Numbered from the stretch's first letter, positions 1-13,491 are shown. The stretch is DNA of 64,000 nt from Hansfordia pulvinata (GCA_006538405.1 BJKQ01000004.1:868001-932000); one strand, 5' to 3'. Notes: generated by a model from the sequence alone, not told the origin. Translations and numbers: made by a program.

Positions 1-133
1 AGCGCAAGATACAAGGCGACTCATAACTTTCCTGACCTCACTCCCCATCTCGTCCTCAGATCCGGCATAAGAAGACGACTAATAAGAAAGAAAGAAAGAA
101 AAAAAACAAGAACGCCACACTCACCCCGCAGCC

Positions 134-2843
134 ATGCAGATCGCCTCGTGGCTCGCGGCGGCGGTCGGCGGCGTGGCGGCGTCGGCGGCGGCAGTGGAGG
201 CGGCGGCGGCGTCGGCGGCGCAGCAGGCCGAGATGGCCGTCGCGGCCGTCAGCCCCCTGCGGCAGGTGTACGGGGCGCTGGACCAGGTCATCTTCGGCTC
301 GGCGTGCGCGCGGGCGCCCGAGTTCCCCCGTCGGTACTGGCTCGAGGACGTGAAGCACAACGGGGCGCTGCCCTCCTCTTTTAACACTTCTTCTTCTTCT
401 TCTTCTTCTGGTGGTGGTGACGACGACGACGACGACGACAGCAGCAGCGACTACAAGATCTTCCGCAACGTCCGGCACCCCGACTACGGGGCCAAGGGCG
501 ACGGCAAGGCCGACGACACGGACGCGCTGCAGAAGGCGCTCGACGAGGGGTTCGCGGGGGGCAGCAACCGCAGCAGCGGCGCGCTGGGCACGACGGGCCA
601 GCCGGCGGCCGTCTACCTGCCCAAGGGCGTGTACGTGGTGAGCCGCCCGCTGCAGCTGTTCGTCGGCACGCTGCTGCTGGGCGACGCGACGGACCCGCCG
701 ACGATCAAGGCGGCGGCCGGCTTCGAGGGCGAGTTCGTCGTCTACGCCAAGGACCCCAACAAGGAGTCGACGACGACCTTCTACGTCGGCGTCCGCAGCG
801 TCGTCTTCGACTCGCAGGACGTCGACAAGGACCGCAGCCTGACCCTGCTCGACTGGAGCGTCAGCCAGAACTGCCAGCTCGCCAGCGCCCGCTTCGTCAT
901 GCCCTACGACTCCAAGGGCCACACCGGCGTCGCCATGCCCGAGGGCGGCTCCGGCCTCATCATGGAGGACCTGTACTTCCACGGCGGCGCCGTCGGCCTC
1001 CGCCTCGACAACCAGCAGTACCACCTCAAGGGCCTCGCCTTCGACGGCTGCAACGTCGCCATCGCCGTCAAGCACCTCTTCATGGCCCACTGCCAGGGCT
1101 GCTCCTTCAGCCTGTGCGGCATCGGCGTCGACGCCTCCCAGCCCCGCGACGGCGACCTCGACGGCCTCGGCACCTTCATCATCACCGACTCCACCGTCAC
1201 CAGCACCGGCGCCCTCGTCAACACCAACACCACCGACGGCGCCCACGCCTCCTTCGTCCTCGAGAACATCGACGTCGGAGACGACGTCGCCGCCACCGTC
1301 TCCGTCAGCGGCGACGTCGTCCTGAGCGGCGGCGTCCCCGCCGGCGAGGCCTGGGTCTGGGGCAACTCGTACACCCTGGGCGACACGTCCTCGTCCTCCG
1401 CCGGCGCCCAGTTCCAGCGCGGCCAGTCCTTCAAGGTGCCCCGCCCCCGCGCGCTGGTCGACGACAAGGGCCGCTACGTGCGCGCCCCGCCCCCCTCGTA
1501 CGCCGAGTTCGGCCCGGGCCAGGTCGTCAACGTCAAGGACGTCCCGGGCTCGCCCGTCCGCGGCGACAACCGCGCCGACGACACGGCCAGCCTGCAGGCC
1601 ATCGTCGACCGCTTCGCCGGCTGCAAGGTCCTCTTCTTCCCCTACGGCGTCTACCGCCTGACCGACACTCTCGTCCTGCCCCCGGGCACGCGCATCCTGG
1701 GCGAGGCCTGGCCGGCCCTGTCCGCCGCGGGGCCCAAGTTCGCCGACCCGGACGCCCCTCGCCCCCTGCTGCAGGTCGGCCGCCCCGGCGACGTCGGCCT
1801 CGCCCAGGTCAGCGACATGGTCCTGACCGTGTCCGACGTCCTGCCCGGCTGCACCCTGCTCGAGGTCAACATGCTCGGCGACTTCCCCGGCGCCGTCGGC
1901 CTGTGGAACACGCACTTCCGCGTCGGTGGCGGCGCCGACTCGCGCGTCAACTGGCGCTGCGGCGAGCACGCCATCAAGAGCGCCGCCGACTGCAAGGCCG
2001 CCTTCATGCTCGCCCACTTCACCGCCTCCTCCTCGGCCTATGTCGACAACATGTGGGGTGAGTTTCGGTCCTTCTCCTTTCCGCTTGCTCTCTTCTCCTT
2101 CCCAGTCTTGTTTCTTTCTGCCGAGTGCACTTGCTGACAGCGCCACAGCGTGGACCGCCGATCACGACCTCGACGGCGACGCCGGCTCGCTTCTCGTCTC
2201 CACGGGACGCGGCGTGCTCATCGAGTCCACCCAGCCGTCCTGGTTCCTGGGCCTCGGCACCGAGCACAACACCCTGTACCAGACCAACATCAACCGGGCC
2301 CAGAACGTCTTCATCGGCTTTCAGCAGAGCGAGTCGCCCTATTGTAGGTCCCTCCCTTTCTCAGCTGCACCGGGTTCGCGCACACGCAGGTAACTGACTT
2401 CTTTTCCGCAAACAGGGCAGGGCAGCAACTCAACCAGCATGGCGCCGGCGCCGTGGAAGCAGGCCGGAGCCCTGCCGAGCGACCCGGATTTTGCGTGGTG
2501 CGACGATGGCGGGGACGGCGGCGGCGGCGAGACCGAGTGCCGCATGGCCCTGTATCAGCGGGTGGCGCAGTCGTCCGGTGTGAGGCTGTATGCCGGCGGC
2601 TTCTGGACCTTCTTTGATGCGCTGCAGGCCTGCGAGGACGGCGTCGACTGCCAGCGCGACGCCGTGCGCGTCGACGCCGCCAGCCACGACGTCTACCACC
2701 TCGGCATCGGCACCAACCACGTCGAGAACCTCGTCGTCGTCGATGGCGGCGACAAGAGCGGAGGCGGCCCCGTGGCCAAGGCCAAGGACAACCTTGGCGG
2801 CTGGAGTTCCAACTTGGCCGCGTATTTCGGGACCACAAAGTAG
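134..2843 (+). CDS. GH55 exo-beta-1,3-glucanase, secreted
   Basis: Predicted glucan 1,3-beta-glucosidase of family GH55 (tandem pectate-lyase-like beta-helices), acting on cell-wall or external beta-1,3-glucan. Three exons, 134-2057, 2149-2343 and 2416-2843, join in phase and give 848 residues, a normal GH55 length. The first Met is followed by a hydrophobic, Ala-rich signal peptide (about residues 1-22). The first repeat starts at DYGAKGDGKADDTDAL near residue 117 and the second at GDNRADDTASLQAI near residue 476; this GDG/GDN-DDT motif is typical of the family. Splicing restores MWAWTADHDLD across intron 1 and SESPYWQGSNST across intron 2, both GH55-like. Between the signal peptide and repeat 1 lies a Ser-rich then Asp7 low-complexity linker encoded by simple repeats. 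Codons end almost always in G or C. Family call is firm; the exact substrate is inferred from the family. Confidence 0.93.
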
Positions 2844-3442
2844 GGAAGGCGTGGTCGGCGATGGAACGCCTGCGTCGACGTCGCACAGGGGCAGGATCCT
2901 TATGTCTAATACACGCTGCGGATGCGCAGCCCTTCTTCTAGTATATAAATCCATCACCATGAAAGCACATTATTTCTTGATTGGCCCTCTTCGTCAAAAG
3001 ATTCGTTCTGAGTTCACATTGGCACTCGCTGGGTAGAGATCACGGAGTGGATCGCAAGCCGTATGCATGAGGCAGCATCAGGACTGTGTAATAATATTAG
3101 TCTAGAATATCACAGCCGTCTGACTTCGATAGGAGGTTCTATGCTGTGTGATGGGACTTCCCTTCATCAGCTTCTCGTTCATAACGCGGAATCAAGGCCT
3201 CCCTGGGCGATACGTGAATGGGTTCGCCCATCACAAGAATGAGCCCGCATTCCATGCGGGATGGATGGGGGGCATTTCACAATATTCTGCCCCCTATCCT
3301 GTCAGGGATGAAGCGCTTGCGTCATGACTGGCCCCAGTCTGGCTGCTGTTTCCGCCGACTCTGCGCTGGCGGAGAAGGACGTTTTGACAGACGTGGTCAG
3401 GTGGATGTGGTGGTTTGTCGGGTGTCGAGCTCGGTGCCCAAC
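2844..3442. other. Intergenic, shared 3' flank of convergent genes
   Basis: This 0.6-kb spacer separates the stop codon of the GH55 gene from the stop codon of LSM1. Both genes run into it, so it should hold two 3' untranslated regions. I see no conserved coding sequence in it. Confidence 0.7.
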
Positions 3443-4246
3443 TCATAGAATAATCTCGCCCATGTTCTCTCCTTCGAAGCCAAGCGTGGCCAGCTTGCGG
3501 AGCCTGCTCTTGTCCTTGGCCTTGTCGGCATTGTGGCGGTCCTTGGCCATCTTCTCGACGACGGCGAATTCGGCTTGCTCGTAGCCGGCAGGGGGTTCGT
3601 CGTCCTTGTCCAGGTCGATCTCCCCAAGAAGGGTGACGTTCTCGCCGCGGACCAGGAAGATGCCGTGGGATTTGTCGGCGTAGAGGCCCCGCGGGACGGG
3701 CTCTGAAGGGTCGGACGTGGTGGCGAAGACGCGCTCGATGGTAGATTGCAGGACCAGGTTGGCTAGTTTTCGGGGATCGCATTAATTGGGGGGTTCCTAG
3801 ACGCAGTCGCGAAGCCAGGCCGAGGGGGGAAGTGCGAGCGCCATGACACGTACCGAACTGGTCCCAGCTGCGTAGAACTCCGGTCAACTTTCTCCCGTCT
3901 CGGAGAATGACCAGAAGCTTCTCTGTTAGGGGTCAGCGTGAGCACTGCTGTTTGTATCGAAGCGGGAGTCAAGGAATCATGCGAATGCAGGCATCGGGAC
4001 TGGACGCATGGGGGCTACGAAAGAGAGGCCAGAGATGCGGGCGCGTAAGTGAAGGTGGGGGCGGGGCTGGGCAACGCAGGCAATCTTACTGTCAGTCAGG
4101 TCCAACAGCTGTGCAGCAGTAGTGAACATCTGAGGGGGCAGCTGCTGAGGTTGGGGAGGGCCCAGAGGAGGACCCTGAGGAGGGGGCGCGCGGCCCTGGG
4201 CTCCCTGGGCCGGCCCCATGGGGTCGTGGATCGAGAGGTTTTCCAT
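3443..4246 (-). CDS. LSM1: U6 snRNA-associated Sm-like protein LSm1
   Basis: Subunit of the cytoplasmic Lsm1-7 ring that binds deadenylated mRNA 3' ends and promotes decapping. Exons on the minus strand are 4246-4090, 3922-3854 and 3762-3443, 181 residues. The start gives MENLSIHDP, then a Pro/Gln-rich leader, then LPPQMFTTAAQLLDLTD. The spliced Sm1 motif reads KKLLVILRDGRKLTGVLRSW and continues DQFANLVLQSTIERVFATT; the Sm2 part contains GIFLVRGENVTLLGEIDLDK. The C-terminal extension of about 50 residues, ending GENMGEIIL, is characteristic of LSm1 rather than other LSm proteins. All intron phases fit. It is convergent with the GH55 gene. Confidence 0.96.
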
Positions 4247-5865
4247 TATCTCATTGATGCGACAAGGGCGGCTGGAGTGTGTTGCCTGGCGAGTTGTGGG
4301 ATTACGCGAATGAGGGCGCGTCCATGAGGTGGAGGAGGGACCTTGGGGAAGAAGGGGATGGGGTGTTTTATGCACAGAAGGGCGTCAGTGCCGCAGCTGC
4401 AAGCGCGCCTGAGGGAGTGGTGATGGTGTTGAAGTAGAGGTTCAGTGTGAGCAGTGGCAGCTTCAGCCCACCCACCAACCTAACCTACCCACTGTACAGT
4501 GCACATCCAGGATGATGGATCCTTGTGCTTTTGGAGGGGCTCAAATACGGTACTTGGCTCTCAGCATTATTTACACAGTATCTCAAGTACCTCTCCTGCA
4601 TCTGCAGGTACGAGTATGGAAGGCAAGGCTGACCCTTCTGGTCCACCAACCCGTTTCAGCCCATTCATGTTTACTTGACTTTGCCACATGCATACAGTGG
4701 TGAATTGCATAAGAAGCAACCCCGGCTGCCTCCTGCTGTGGCATCACTCAACACACACAGGCGCCCGGCACGCGTCACATTTATCTCCGCATAGCTTGCG
4801 CAGCTTGAGACAACGGCACCCTTGAGGCCATTAAAGCCGCTATGCGCCCGCCGCTCGATCCAAGTGACCTTAGGTGACAATTTCTTCGGCTGATCTCCAC
4901 TTAGTCTTTCAGTGAAGGGGTCTGACCGGCGTGGTGAGGGCTATCAAGCTCCGTGGGCCCAGCAATATATGCCTTCGCCCCGCTGGCCGCATGGCAATCC
5001 GATCAATCAGGCCCTCCGACGGTGCTCGCCTCATCTACATAGATACCCTCAGCTCAAACACGCGGCACTGTACTGACAGGGACCACCTTCGGCGAGCATT
5101 AGGCTGGACACGCCTGGTAGCGGCCTTGGGAATCTTCCGCCGAGTTGACCTGTCTGCCATTACCAAAACTAGGAAGATCCAGAAAAGATTCGCTTACGTA
5201 GAATAATGCTTATATACTCTAGCAGCTCTACAAGCCGAAACAATTCGACTGGATTCACGTCACTAATCATTCGCACCATCATTTGCGTGACAGTGAGACT
5301 CGAAGGGGCAACGGCACGCCAGAATCGGCCTGACGAATGGCGTGTACTGGACAATGCGAAAGATACCCTGGCTTCGACCTTCGACCGTCTTCAAATGCGC
5401 AGTGCCGACGACGAGATGCCAAAGATGGTAGTTTCGGTGCGCACAGAAAGCAAAGAGGGAGCTAGAAAAGAGCCACGTCTTAAGTTGATGCTGCTAAAAA
5501 AATGAGAGAGACGAGCTGGCTGCTGTATGAGCTGGGAAGCATTCGTCACTCGCACCGCCGGATTGCCTGCGCTTAAGAAGCGAAGCGGGTGAACGGCTGC
5601 AAGCCGGAACGAAATTGAGACGGGCATCGTTCAGTTGCATATCGGTGGTTGAGGCGCATGGCGTCGGTTGAGACCCGAGTGGGAGCTTCCCATGTCGCGT
5701 TCGGCATCGTACTTCAGAGGACTTGCAAGACTCGAAAATGCATTCAAGGTACTTCAACTCTTTTCGCGGTGCAACAGATCACATTCCACTGTATTCGGTC
5801 TGTGTCCTGCGCCATTTCTTCGGGAATGGCCATTACATCCCCGTAAGTATTGGGTATTCTTGCAG
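4247..5865. other. Intergenic spacer LSM1-ATE1
   Basis: About 1.6 kb between the LSM1 start and the ATE1 stop. It should contain the LSM1 promoter and the ATE1 3' end. One TACGAGTA word lies at 4609-4616. I found no open frame resembling a known protein. Confidence 0.6.
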
Positions 5866-7409
5866 CTATCTACTGGGCCGCAGATCCAGACAGAAGTGAC
5901 GTTCAAAGTCCTCCCCAATGGCAGCCACCAACTCGGCGATCGCACCCTTGGGCCCGTCAAGGCTGTCGGAGATTTTCGCATCATCGAACGCGAGGACATC
6001 ACTGGCAAAGTAAAATGTCTTCCCCAGGCAGACAGCAATCTCACCGAGGTCCAGGGTTTCCATTCGATGCAAAGGAAGGATGCCCGGCATGTTACTTTCG
6101 AAAAGAGACCCAGCATCGCCGTCCGAGTCGGAGTCACTTCTTGATGCGGCCCCTTCGCTGCCAGATCCTGACTGGCTCCCATATTCCGTGTCAGACAAGG
6201 CCAGGTACCCCGACGGTGTGAACTTGGCGAGAAGCTGCTCGTCGACCACCGCCCAGTCGAGTGTGGAAGGATCCAAGATATACTGAGGCGAGTAGTCGAT
6301 CTTGTACTTCATCTTCGGACACGTGTGAATGTAGTAGCCTGGATACCACCAGTCGTAACCGCCTTCAGAAGCCAACGCGATCTCCCTCAGAGCACCGAGC
6401 TTCCCAGGAGACCACCTGTGAATAGACTCGTGATAGAGGAAGTAGACAGCACTAACACTGTGAGGCAACAGGTCTATTACGCCAATAGCGACCAGTTTCC
6501 CATCCAATCTGTAGCACTGGTGGAACGAACCAAGCTCCTGAGCACTTCCGTCGGGTATGGTCTTCGTCTTTTGCTTCAGTGGAGAGGTGCAGAGAAATCT
6601 TTTGAAAGAGTCTCTGGAGATGTCGTCGCCGTCTTCGTGATGAACGACACGTTGGTAGTTGGCGTACACTTGGTACTTCTCTTCGGTGAAATCGATAGAC
6701 TCAAGCGTGACACTGAAGGGATGAGAAGGCTGAGGGGGCTGCTTCAGGACACTGCTCTCGCACTCGTGAATTCTCTCCTTCAGATCAAATTCCATGTCCC
6801 TTCGTCGCGCCTGCTCACGCGACTTGGGATAAATTTGGGCCGCTTCCTTGGCGTACGGCTCGCCGATGACGTATTTATTGAAGCGGTTGATGGTCTGTCT
6901 CTGGTCCTTGGTGGGGCGAAACTTGTTCGAGTCCAACCGAAGTGTATAGTGAGGACAACAATGTCGCCGTTGATTGGGTCGGTATAGGACGTCACCGGAC
7001 CTTCTCCAGCACCTGTCAATCAACAATTGGTAGTGTTCCGGGTTCATCTTCGTCGCGCGCATGTAATACGAGTAGCCTGATGGTACACCCCGGGTCAGCC
7101 CGCCGTCGCCTATTGGCCTTCAGGGTGAAAGGCGCAATCATTCTCACGTGATGACGAACATGACAGGACGGTCCATGCCGCCATTTTGGAAATGGGGGGA
7201 TAGTAGCGTGAGCCGCCCTGTCATGTTTGCGGGGTTACACCATTCACCCAGTAGCTTGGCAACGCTTGACGATGAATATCGCGGCTGCGGGAGCCTTGTG
7301 CCAGGTTTGATCCGGCGAACAGGACATGACGGCCGGGCAAAGAATTATGGGAACCTACGTTCTTTCGAGCCATCGCCACAGTAGCCACAGTGTGTTGAGG
7401 CGCGGTAGC
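5866..7409 (-). CDS. ATE1: Arginyl-tRNA--protein transferase (5' exon not found)
   Basis: Transfers Arg from Arg-tRNA to N-terminal Asp, Glu or oxidised Cys, committing proteins to the Arg/N-degron pathway. A 3' exon, 7076-5866, contains RATKMNPEHYQLLIDR, CCPHYTLRLD, FRPTKDQRQTINRFNKYVIG and the C-terminal-domain stretch GGYDWWYPGYYIHTCPKMKYK, all ATE1 signatures. A second exon, 7409-7359, encodes GYRASTHCGYCGDGSKE with the conserved N-terminal Cys-Gly-Tyr-Cys. It splices in phase (GT at 7358, AG at 7077) to give ERYSYYMRATKM. No in-frame Met precedes it before a stop near 7491, so a further 5' exon is expected; I could not place it. The usual DRGWRRSG motif reads DRCWRRSG. The 282-nt intron is unusually long for this window and carries an inverted repeat. 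Confidence 0.9.
7159..7225. repeat. Inverted repeat inside the ATE1 intron
   Basis: Two 20-nt arms, 7159-7178 (starting CATGACAGGACGG) and 7206-7225, pair at 16 of 20 positions around a 27-nt loop. All four mismatches are transitions. It could be a remnant of a small foldback element or an RNA hairpin in the intron. Confidence 0.55.
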
Positions 7410-8828
7410 CTGTCCATTGTTTGTCAGTGCGAGCGACTCTCAAGGTACCGAGGAGGAAGAGGAGGAGGGATACGATGTGACAATGATGTGGTCAGCTTTC
7501 ATCCGCGCCATTGCAGCTCCCATGGCTCGTTGGTCACTTTTACAATTGGCTTCCAGGGACGTAGATCTGCCGTTGCCGCATGAACAAGGGCCGGCCGGGC
7601 GCCCATGGCAGCGAAATCCAGGGATCAGCGCAGAGCAATTGGCCGCTGGCTTCGGCTGCCACGGCCGTTATGACGAGGCACACTGATGCCGTGTAGAGCG
7701 GACATACGCCTAGTCTGGGGGAGGGAGGGAGTGTTGCAATCGGCTCAAATCGACTGGACCTAGCGTGCCTGGGTGCTGGGTTGTGCGGGCAGGAAATGGA
7801 GCGCGGGGCCGGAGCCGCGGGATCGCAGGGGGGGGGGGAGACAAAATGAGGCGAGGCGGGTGTGAATGGGGAGCTCCCCATAAAAGCTTAGGGAGAGGCG
7901 CCGGGGGGCGGCCAGCCAACTATAGCGCAACGATGGACCACGGGATCGGATGGTTGGGTGAGGGGCCATGCCAGTGGCACGTGAGGAGTGGACGCTGATG
8001 AGGGCCAGGCCGGCGGGATAATCAAGACGACGAACAAAACAGCCGACAGGTCCCCGGTGGGCAACGGTCGCAGTAAGTCCATGCTGGTCCTACGTACCTA
8101 TCGGGGACACAAACGAAAAAGCCTCTTGCAGAGTCTGCTCCTGGGTTTCGGGCATCGTGGAAGGCCGATTGATGGGCCTTGCTCGGGTGGGTGTCGTTGG
8201 CGGTGCGTGTAGAGGGGCAGCGAGACTGCGATGGGGGCCGGGCTTATGCTAGCGAAGGAGGGTGATACAAGGCGAACACAAGTACTCAGCGCAGAAGCTG
8301 CATCGAGTGAGGATACCAAAGGGGGCTGATCGCGGAGTAGAACGCCGAAGTACGTGGATGATGATGATGAAGATGCGTGCCTCAGGCGCCGTGCGAGTGT
8401 ATTGGATGCGGGATGGTTGAGAAGCACTGACGATGTTTCAATGCCGGTTGGGCTGGTCGACGTGTGGACGTCAATCGGGTCGAGGTATGTAGGTAGGTGC
8501 TTTCCATGCTTGCGGAGTATTAACGAGGTACATACATGGAACATCAGTTGCTGTTGAAGTCAGTCACAGGCTCCAGGTCCAAATGCGCCCCTCTACACAC
8601 ACAGCAAGGTTTATGGTATGTAGGTACCTAAACGCGGACTTGCAGCAGACCCCTTCTTGCCGGTCGCACCTTCCGATGAGAACATGTCCTTCTGAGCAAA
8701 TGTCAAGGACGGAAATCGCTGGCTCGAGCTCCGGCTACCTCAAGACTGGAAGCAAGTACTCGTACAGTTGGTATCTGCAGAGGTAGTCCAGAAGCATGGA
8801 AACTACATGATCGTCTGGTCGCTGCTCG

Positions 8829-8844
8829 CTACATGTACATGTAG
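8829..8844. repeat. 16-nt perfect palindrome
   Basis: CTACATGTACATGTAG reads the same on both strands and is followed directly by GTAAGG, overlapping the TAGGTA word family that is common in the intergenic DNA here. Confidence 0.6.
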
Positions 8845-11800
8845 GTAAGGAAAGCGATCCATACATGTAGGTAGGAGCCTGCCCGCACCGCTATCCATGT
8901 AGGGAGGGAACGACTCCGACATGTGAGCAAATTCGTGATGTCGTTTTCCAACCCTCGCGGACCGTGGCTGATGATACACTCGATACGATGGCATCATCGC
9001 CACGCAGCCTTATGTAAGCCAAGTCATGTTCCGAGAAAGGGCTGCTCTCAGAGGGGAGGGCGTTAGGTACTGATCTGCCCGTGTCTACAGCTTATGTACA
9101 CTCGTAGCCAGAAGTATCACTCGAGATAATCAGATGTGCCCGCCCGTGAACTACACCCCAGGCTTTCTCCAACACCCGCACAACAAGCATTTCATCACTA
9201 CCTTACATATTCGTACCCACGCCTGCTGTCGCCGATCCATGCGCCTGGTCCGTTCTGCAGGCGGGCATTCGACGAGGGGACTTTCAAGCTGCGGATCCCT
9301 CGCCAGGCACTCTCAAGCACTACATGTATGCGTAATCGCAGGCTGGGTGCCACCGGCCTGTACGAGCATCGATGCCGGTTGACTATCTGCTTCCTTACTG
9401 ATGGCGTCGAACAGCATTATTAGCCCCTCCGCCATCGACCAACACAACCAATCCCCAGCTGCCTCTAGCGACCTGCGCGCTTCTTACGTCTGTCTGCATG
9501 GGCTCCGGGTGGCTTCCTCCCTGGGCCGGCGCTCGGTGAAGCCATGCCCACACATGTGATGCTGGCCCGGAGGCCCAGGGTGCGGCGCCGGCGGCAACAG
9601 CTGACCTGTGATGCCGTGAGACGGTCGCCGCCTGTCTCCCGCCGCCTGCGCCCATCCCCCGTCGGTCAGCCGTAACGCATGGTGCGTGCCACCGCCATGC
9701 ATGCCGCAGGTCGGGTCGCACATGATGGGATCTTGCAAGCCCCCTTTCAGCCATACACACAGAGGAGCACGGCATGCGTGGGTGAGCTGATGCCCGGCAC
9801 TGGACCACGCAGCACGGCGGCCCTGGTTGGGAGTGGGTATGAGCCGGCATGCCAGATCGTGGTGGCGGGGTCGACCCTACATGTCGGTTACGACATCGAG
9901 AGGAGGGGCAGATCCGGATCCCGTGGGGCTCCCAGGGATGGTGTCCCGGCTCCGACGGGCGAATACGCACCGGCTTGGCAGATTGCTCTCTCATCGATAT
10001 TGGTCATATCAACACGCGGGGCCACCGCTGGCGTCTTACAGAGAGCAACCACCGGACCGTGGCGAAGCCAGAGGCCAGAGAGTTGACCTCTTATGTGTCA
10101 GCTCCCGATGGCCCAGGGTTCAGCCGCCAAGCGTGGGCCGACCTATGATCAGCATCTGCAGTGCTCCTTGTGCTGTGTCCAACGCGCGCTCCTGGGCATT
10201 GGTTGCTCCAGGATGCTGCAGTAGCGGTGCTGCGGCCGTCTTTCACTATCGGACGGCTCCAAGGTAAGTTGAGGCACGTGTTCACGGGGGCAACTCTGGC
10301 GCGAGGACGGTGCTTCAGTGGCATGTCAGGAAGGTATGGGACCCCCGTCAAGACATCGTGAGGTAGGTCCCGCCGCGGGTACAGCCGGCGGCAGCAAATT
10401 CACAATGCTGATCGTGGCGGCGCCGGCCCCGTCTCGACCGGAATTTTGCTGCCATACCCCGCAAGCCATAGGAGCAGCTCCGCAATCGAGTCTTCATCGC
10501 GGTTGAACTCAGGGATTTGACGCTGGGCTTTCTAACACGCCGCGGACAGTCGCCAATAGCGAACCCCAATAGCCTTGACCTGGCCCGACCCTACCCACAA
10601 GCAGCAGACGTGCATTGGCTCGCGAGAAGCCATATGCGAATACCTGCTCATCGGTCCCTGACCCTGCCCGGAGCCACTTGTATCAGCCATGAAGGTCGGT
10701 TATTAGTGGAGGCGAGTTTTGCACGACGACTGACTGCATCGTTGGACCGCATACGTCAGGGCAGCCAGGCGTGACTCGAGAGCCGCCCATTCGAAGAACT
10801 CCCGCTTCCCAAACTAAGGCGAAAACAACCAAGCCTGGTGATTCGCGGCTGTTGCACGGACTATAACCATGCGTAAGTAGCATTCACCCGAGTTTTATGG
10901 AGGAAAGCAACCAATCAAGGACTCGGAATGACCACACAACCCCCCGATGCATTGATGTCGCTTGTGGTATATCCGTGGCAAAGCCCGGGACACGCGACCA
11001 ACCAAGCAATGTTCAAGCCTCACGATCGGAATTCGCGCAATTTGCAAAGCCCTTGCTCATCGGTGGGAAAGGCCAGGGGGCCGTGGGTATGATCAGGAGC
11101 CAATGTCTCTTCGAATAGAGTCCCAAACATACGAGTGGCCTGCTCCGCACGATGTCCTGCAACGCGGGCCAATCGCAAACCAAACGCGTCCACCGGCGGA
11201 TTTGGAATGAGAGACTCCGAGAATAACCCAGCCGGCAACGACAACTGTGCGAAGCTGCATGCGCCGGCTGGTGTGCGTCTCCAGGGTCCGGCAGAGTATC
11301 CTGGACGCAACTGACCAAAGGCTTAATTTTCTATTTTCTGGCCCTTGTCTCCCAAGTGGCAGTGGGCGTGGCAAATCACGGTGTGGCTGGCCATGGTCAT
11401 CCGTGGACGGCGATGGAAGTGAGACATGAGAAATCCGATAACAGACGCGATTTGGCAGTCTACTCTACTCTGTCCACCGCACGCGTACAGTGCAACACCT
11501 CGTGCGCGTCCACTCGACACTCGTACAAGTAGGGCCGCGTGCTGCGACAGCAGGGCATCCGTGGGCCTTCGCAGCAAAGGCTCCAGAGTGGCAGAACAGG
11601 GTCTTGGGTCGGGGTCGGCGCGGGCACCCCCGGACACTGTGCACGAGCGATAAACTGGAGGCTGGTCGCCCCGTCATCGACGATTCCTGGGATTAAGGGA
11701 CATGGTTTCCCAGCGCGGCTCTCTGAGCTAGGCCGCCAGGTTTTTGCTCGTGTGGACAGCACGTGTGCGAGGTTGTCTACAATCGACCACGAAGGAGATG

Positions 11801-13491
11801 GTGGGTTAGGTAATTTAGGGCGACATTTTGCCTGGGCAGTAGTGAGTACCCCATTCACGGCTCACTAACTTAACACTGCTTCCTCTACCATTTCTTCTTC
11901 TTTTCTCTTTTCCCATGAAGAGCGATGGTAGTGGTGGATGGATGGCTCGATGGCTCATCAAGTAGCGTCCGGCATGTCCGCAAGGGCAGGCGGCGCCTCT
12001 GACGAGTTTTGGGGTGGGATCGCGTGCGGTCGCGTGGGCGTACGAGTACAACGCGACGCGGGAGCCCTCTACCACTTTACCCAGAAGGTTCCAATTGGTA
12101 CTCCCAGGCCCGCCGCCTGAGGACGGGTCGCGGCAGTCGCCACGTATAAAGTACATGCGCCTACTAGACACTGTCGTCGAGTCTGCCCGAGCAAAGACCA
12201 GGTGCCAGCCAGTGGCGTTCCCTGGACCAGCGCCCGTCGACTACGGTCCAGTACAAGTACATGCACCTCGCTTGCCCAGGCTGCCTGAACAGGCAAGTCC
12301 CTTGAGATCTGTCTGGCTGCAGCGAGTCGGAGGCGCCTCATCAGTTAGGTACGGTACCCTTATGGGTGAATAGAATATAGGCAGCATCCATGGGTCCTTG
12401 ACATTGACGTCGCTCCTACGAGAGTCTGCGACGAAACCAGGTCGTGATTATGCTCCCATGGCCGTGTCGAGAGGGAGACCCTTACGAACGAATCGACAGC
12501 TGGCAACTCGTGTTTGGGGTCTTGATCGTCTCCCCCCTCCCCTCCACCCCTCTTCCAACTCCTCCACCGGTATTTACTGAAAGTACGAGTACTCACTGTC
12601 CTTCCACACCATCTTACTCCCTACCTACCGGGCCTGAGCGCGTGGAAAAGCCCGGTCCGCCTCGCGCTACAGAAGACGGCTTGAGCGATGGCCGCGTCCC
12701 ATGCGCCGGGTGTCCGGCTGCTCGTGGGTACCGCTACCTCGCACATCGTCATCGTCTGGTGCGGATTTACCCTGGCAAAGGAACTTGGTGGATCATGCCG
12801 GGTCGTTGTCAGAGGTCCACAGTACAAGTGCCTACCTACGGAGAACACAGACGAGTCCTCACGAGCAAACTTAATAATTAGATGGCTTGGGGGGTTTTCT
12901 CGCTGTCGGTGGGGACTATGAAATCCGGGCAGAGCCGAACGAGAATTCTTGTGCCCGGGGCCGCCGCTCGCTCCGTTAAGGGTCATTGGTGAGCACTACA
13001 ATAGCTCGCCCTCATTTGCAGTACTGTGGAAGCCAATAACACGGAGAGAGGCGTGAGGCTTCGTGTGAAGTTCGAGGCGGAGGGATCAAGGAGCACCCGG
13101 AGACATCGGCCGCCGTTGTTATCGGTGACGTACCCCCCATGACACCCGCGACCTCACCTTGGATATGTACTTGCACGCGTCGAACAATGGCCAGAGTTCG
13201 TGCCTACCTCACTACTCCGGATGTACTCCGTAGGTAGATCTGTTTGTGGTAACCCTGGTACGATGATGAGAGTACATCCGCATCAACATGCCCCTCTGTA
13301 GCAGTGCCCGTAGCGGCGGCTGCAAGAACAATGAGAATAGATACGGCTCTGGAGCTTTCCACGTGAGAAGTCTGGCCTTCTAGCTCAATCGCAATTTTTG
13401 CAGCCATGGATCTTCGTGTTCAAGGTGCAACCTGGGCACTTGATGTTCTCTATGGGCATGGATGCAAGCAAGCCCAATGGCGACAAATTTT

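Noticed and set aside
56..2146. Minus-strand open frame of about 696 codons opposite the GH55 gene
   Set aside because: It is antisense to a confident gene and made of Gly, Ala, Val, Asp and Arg, the usual shadow of GC-ending codons.
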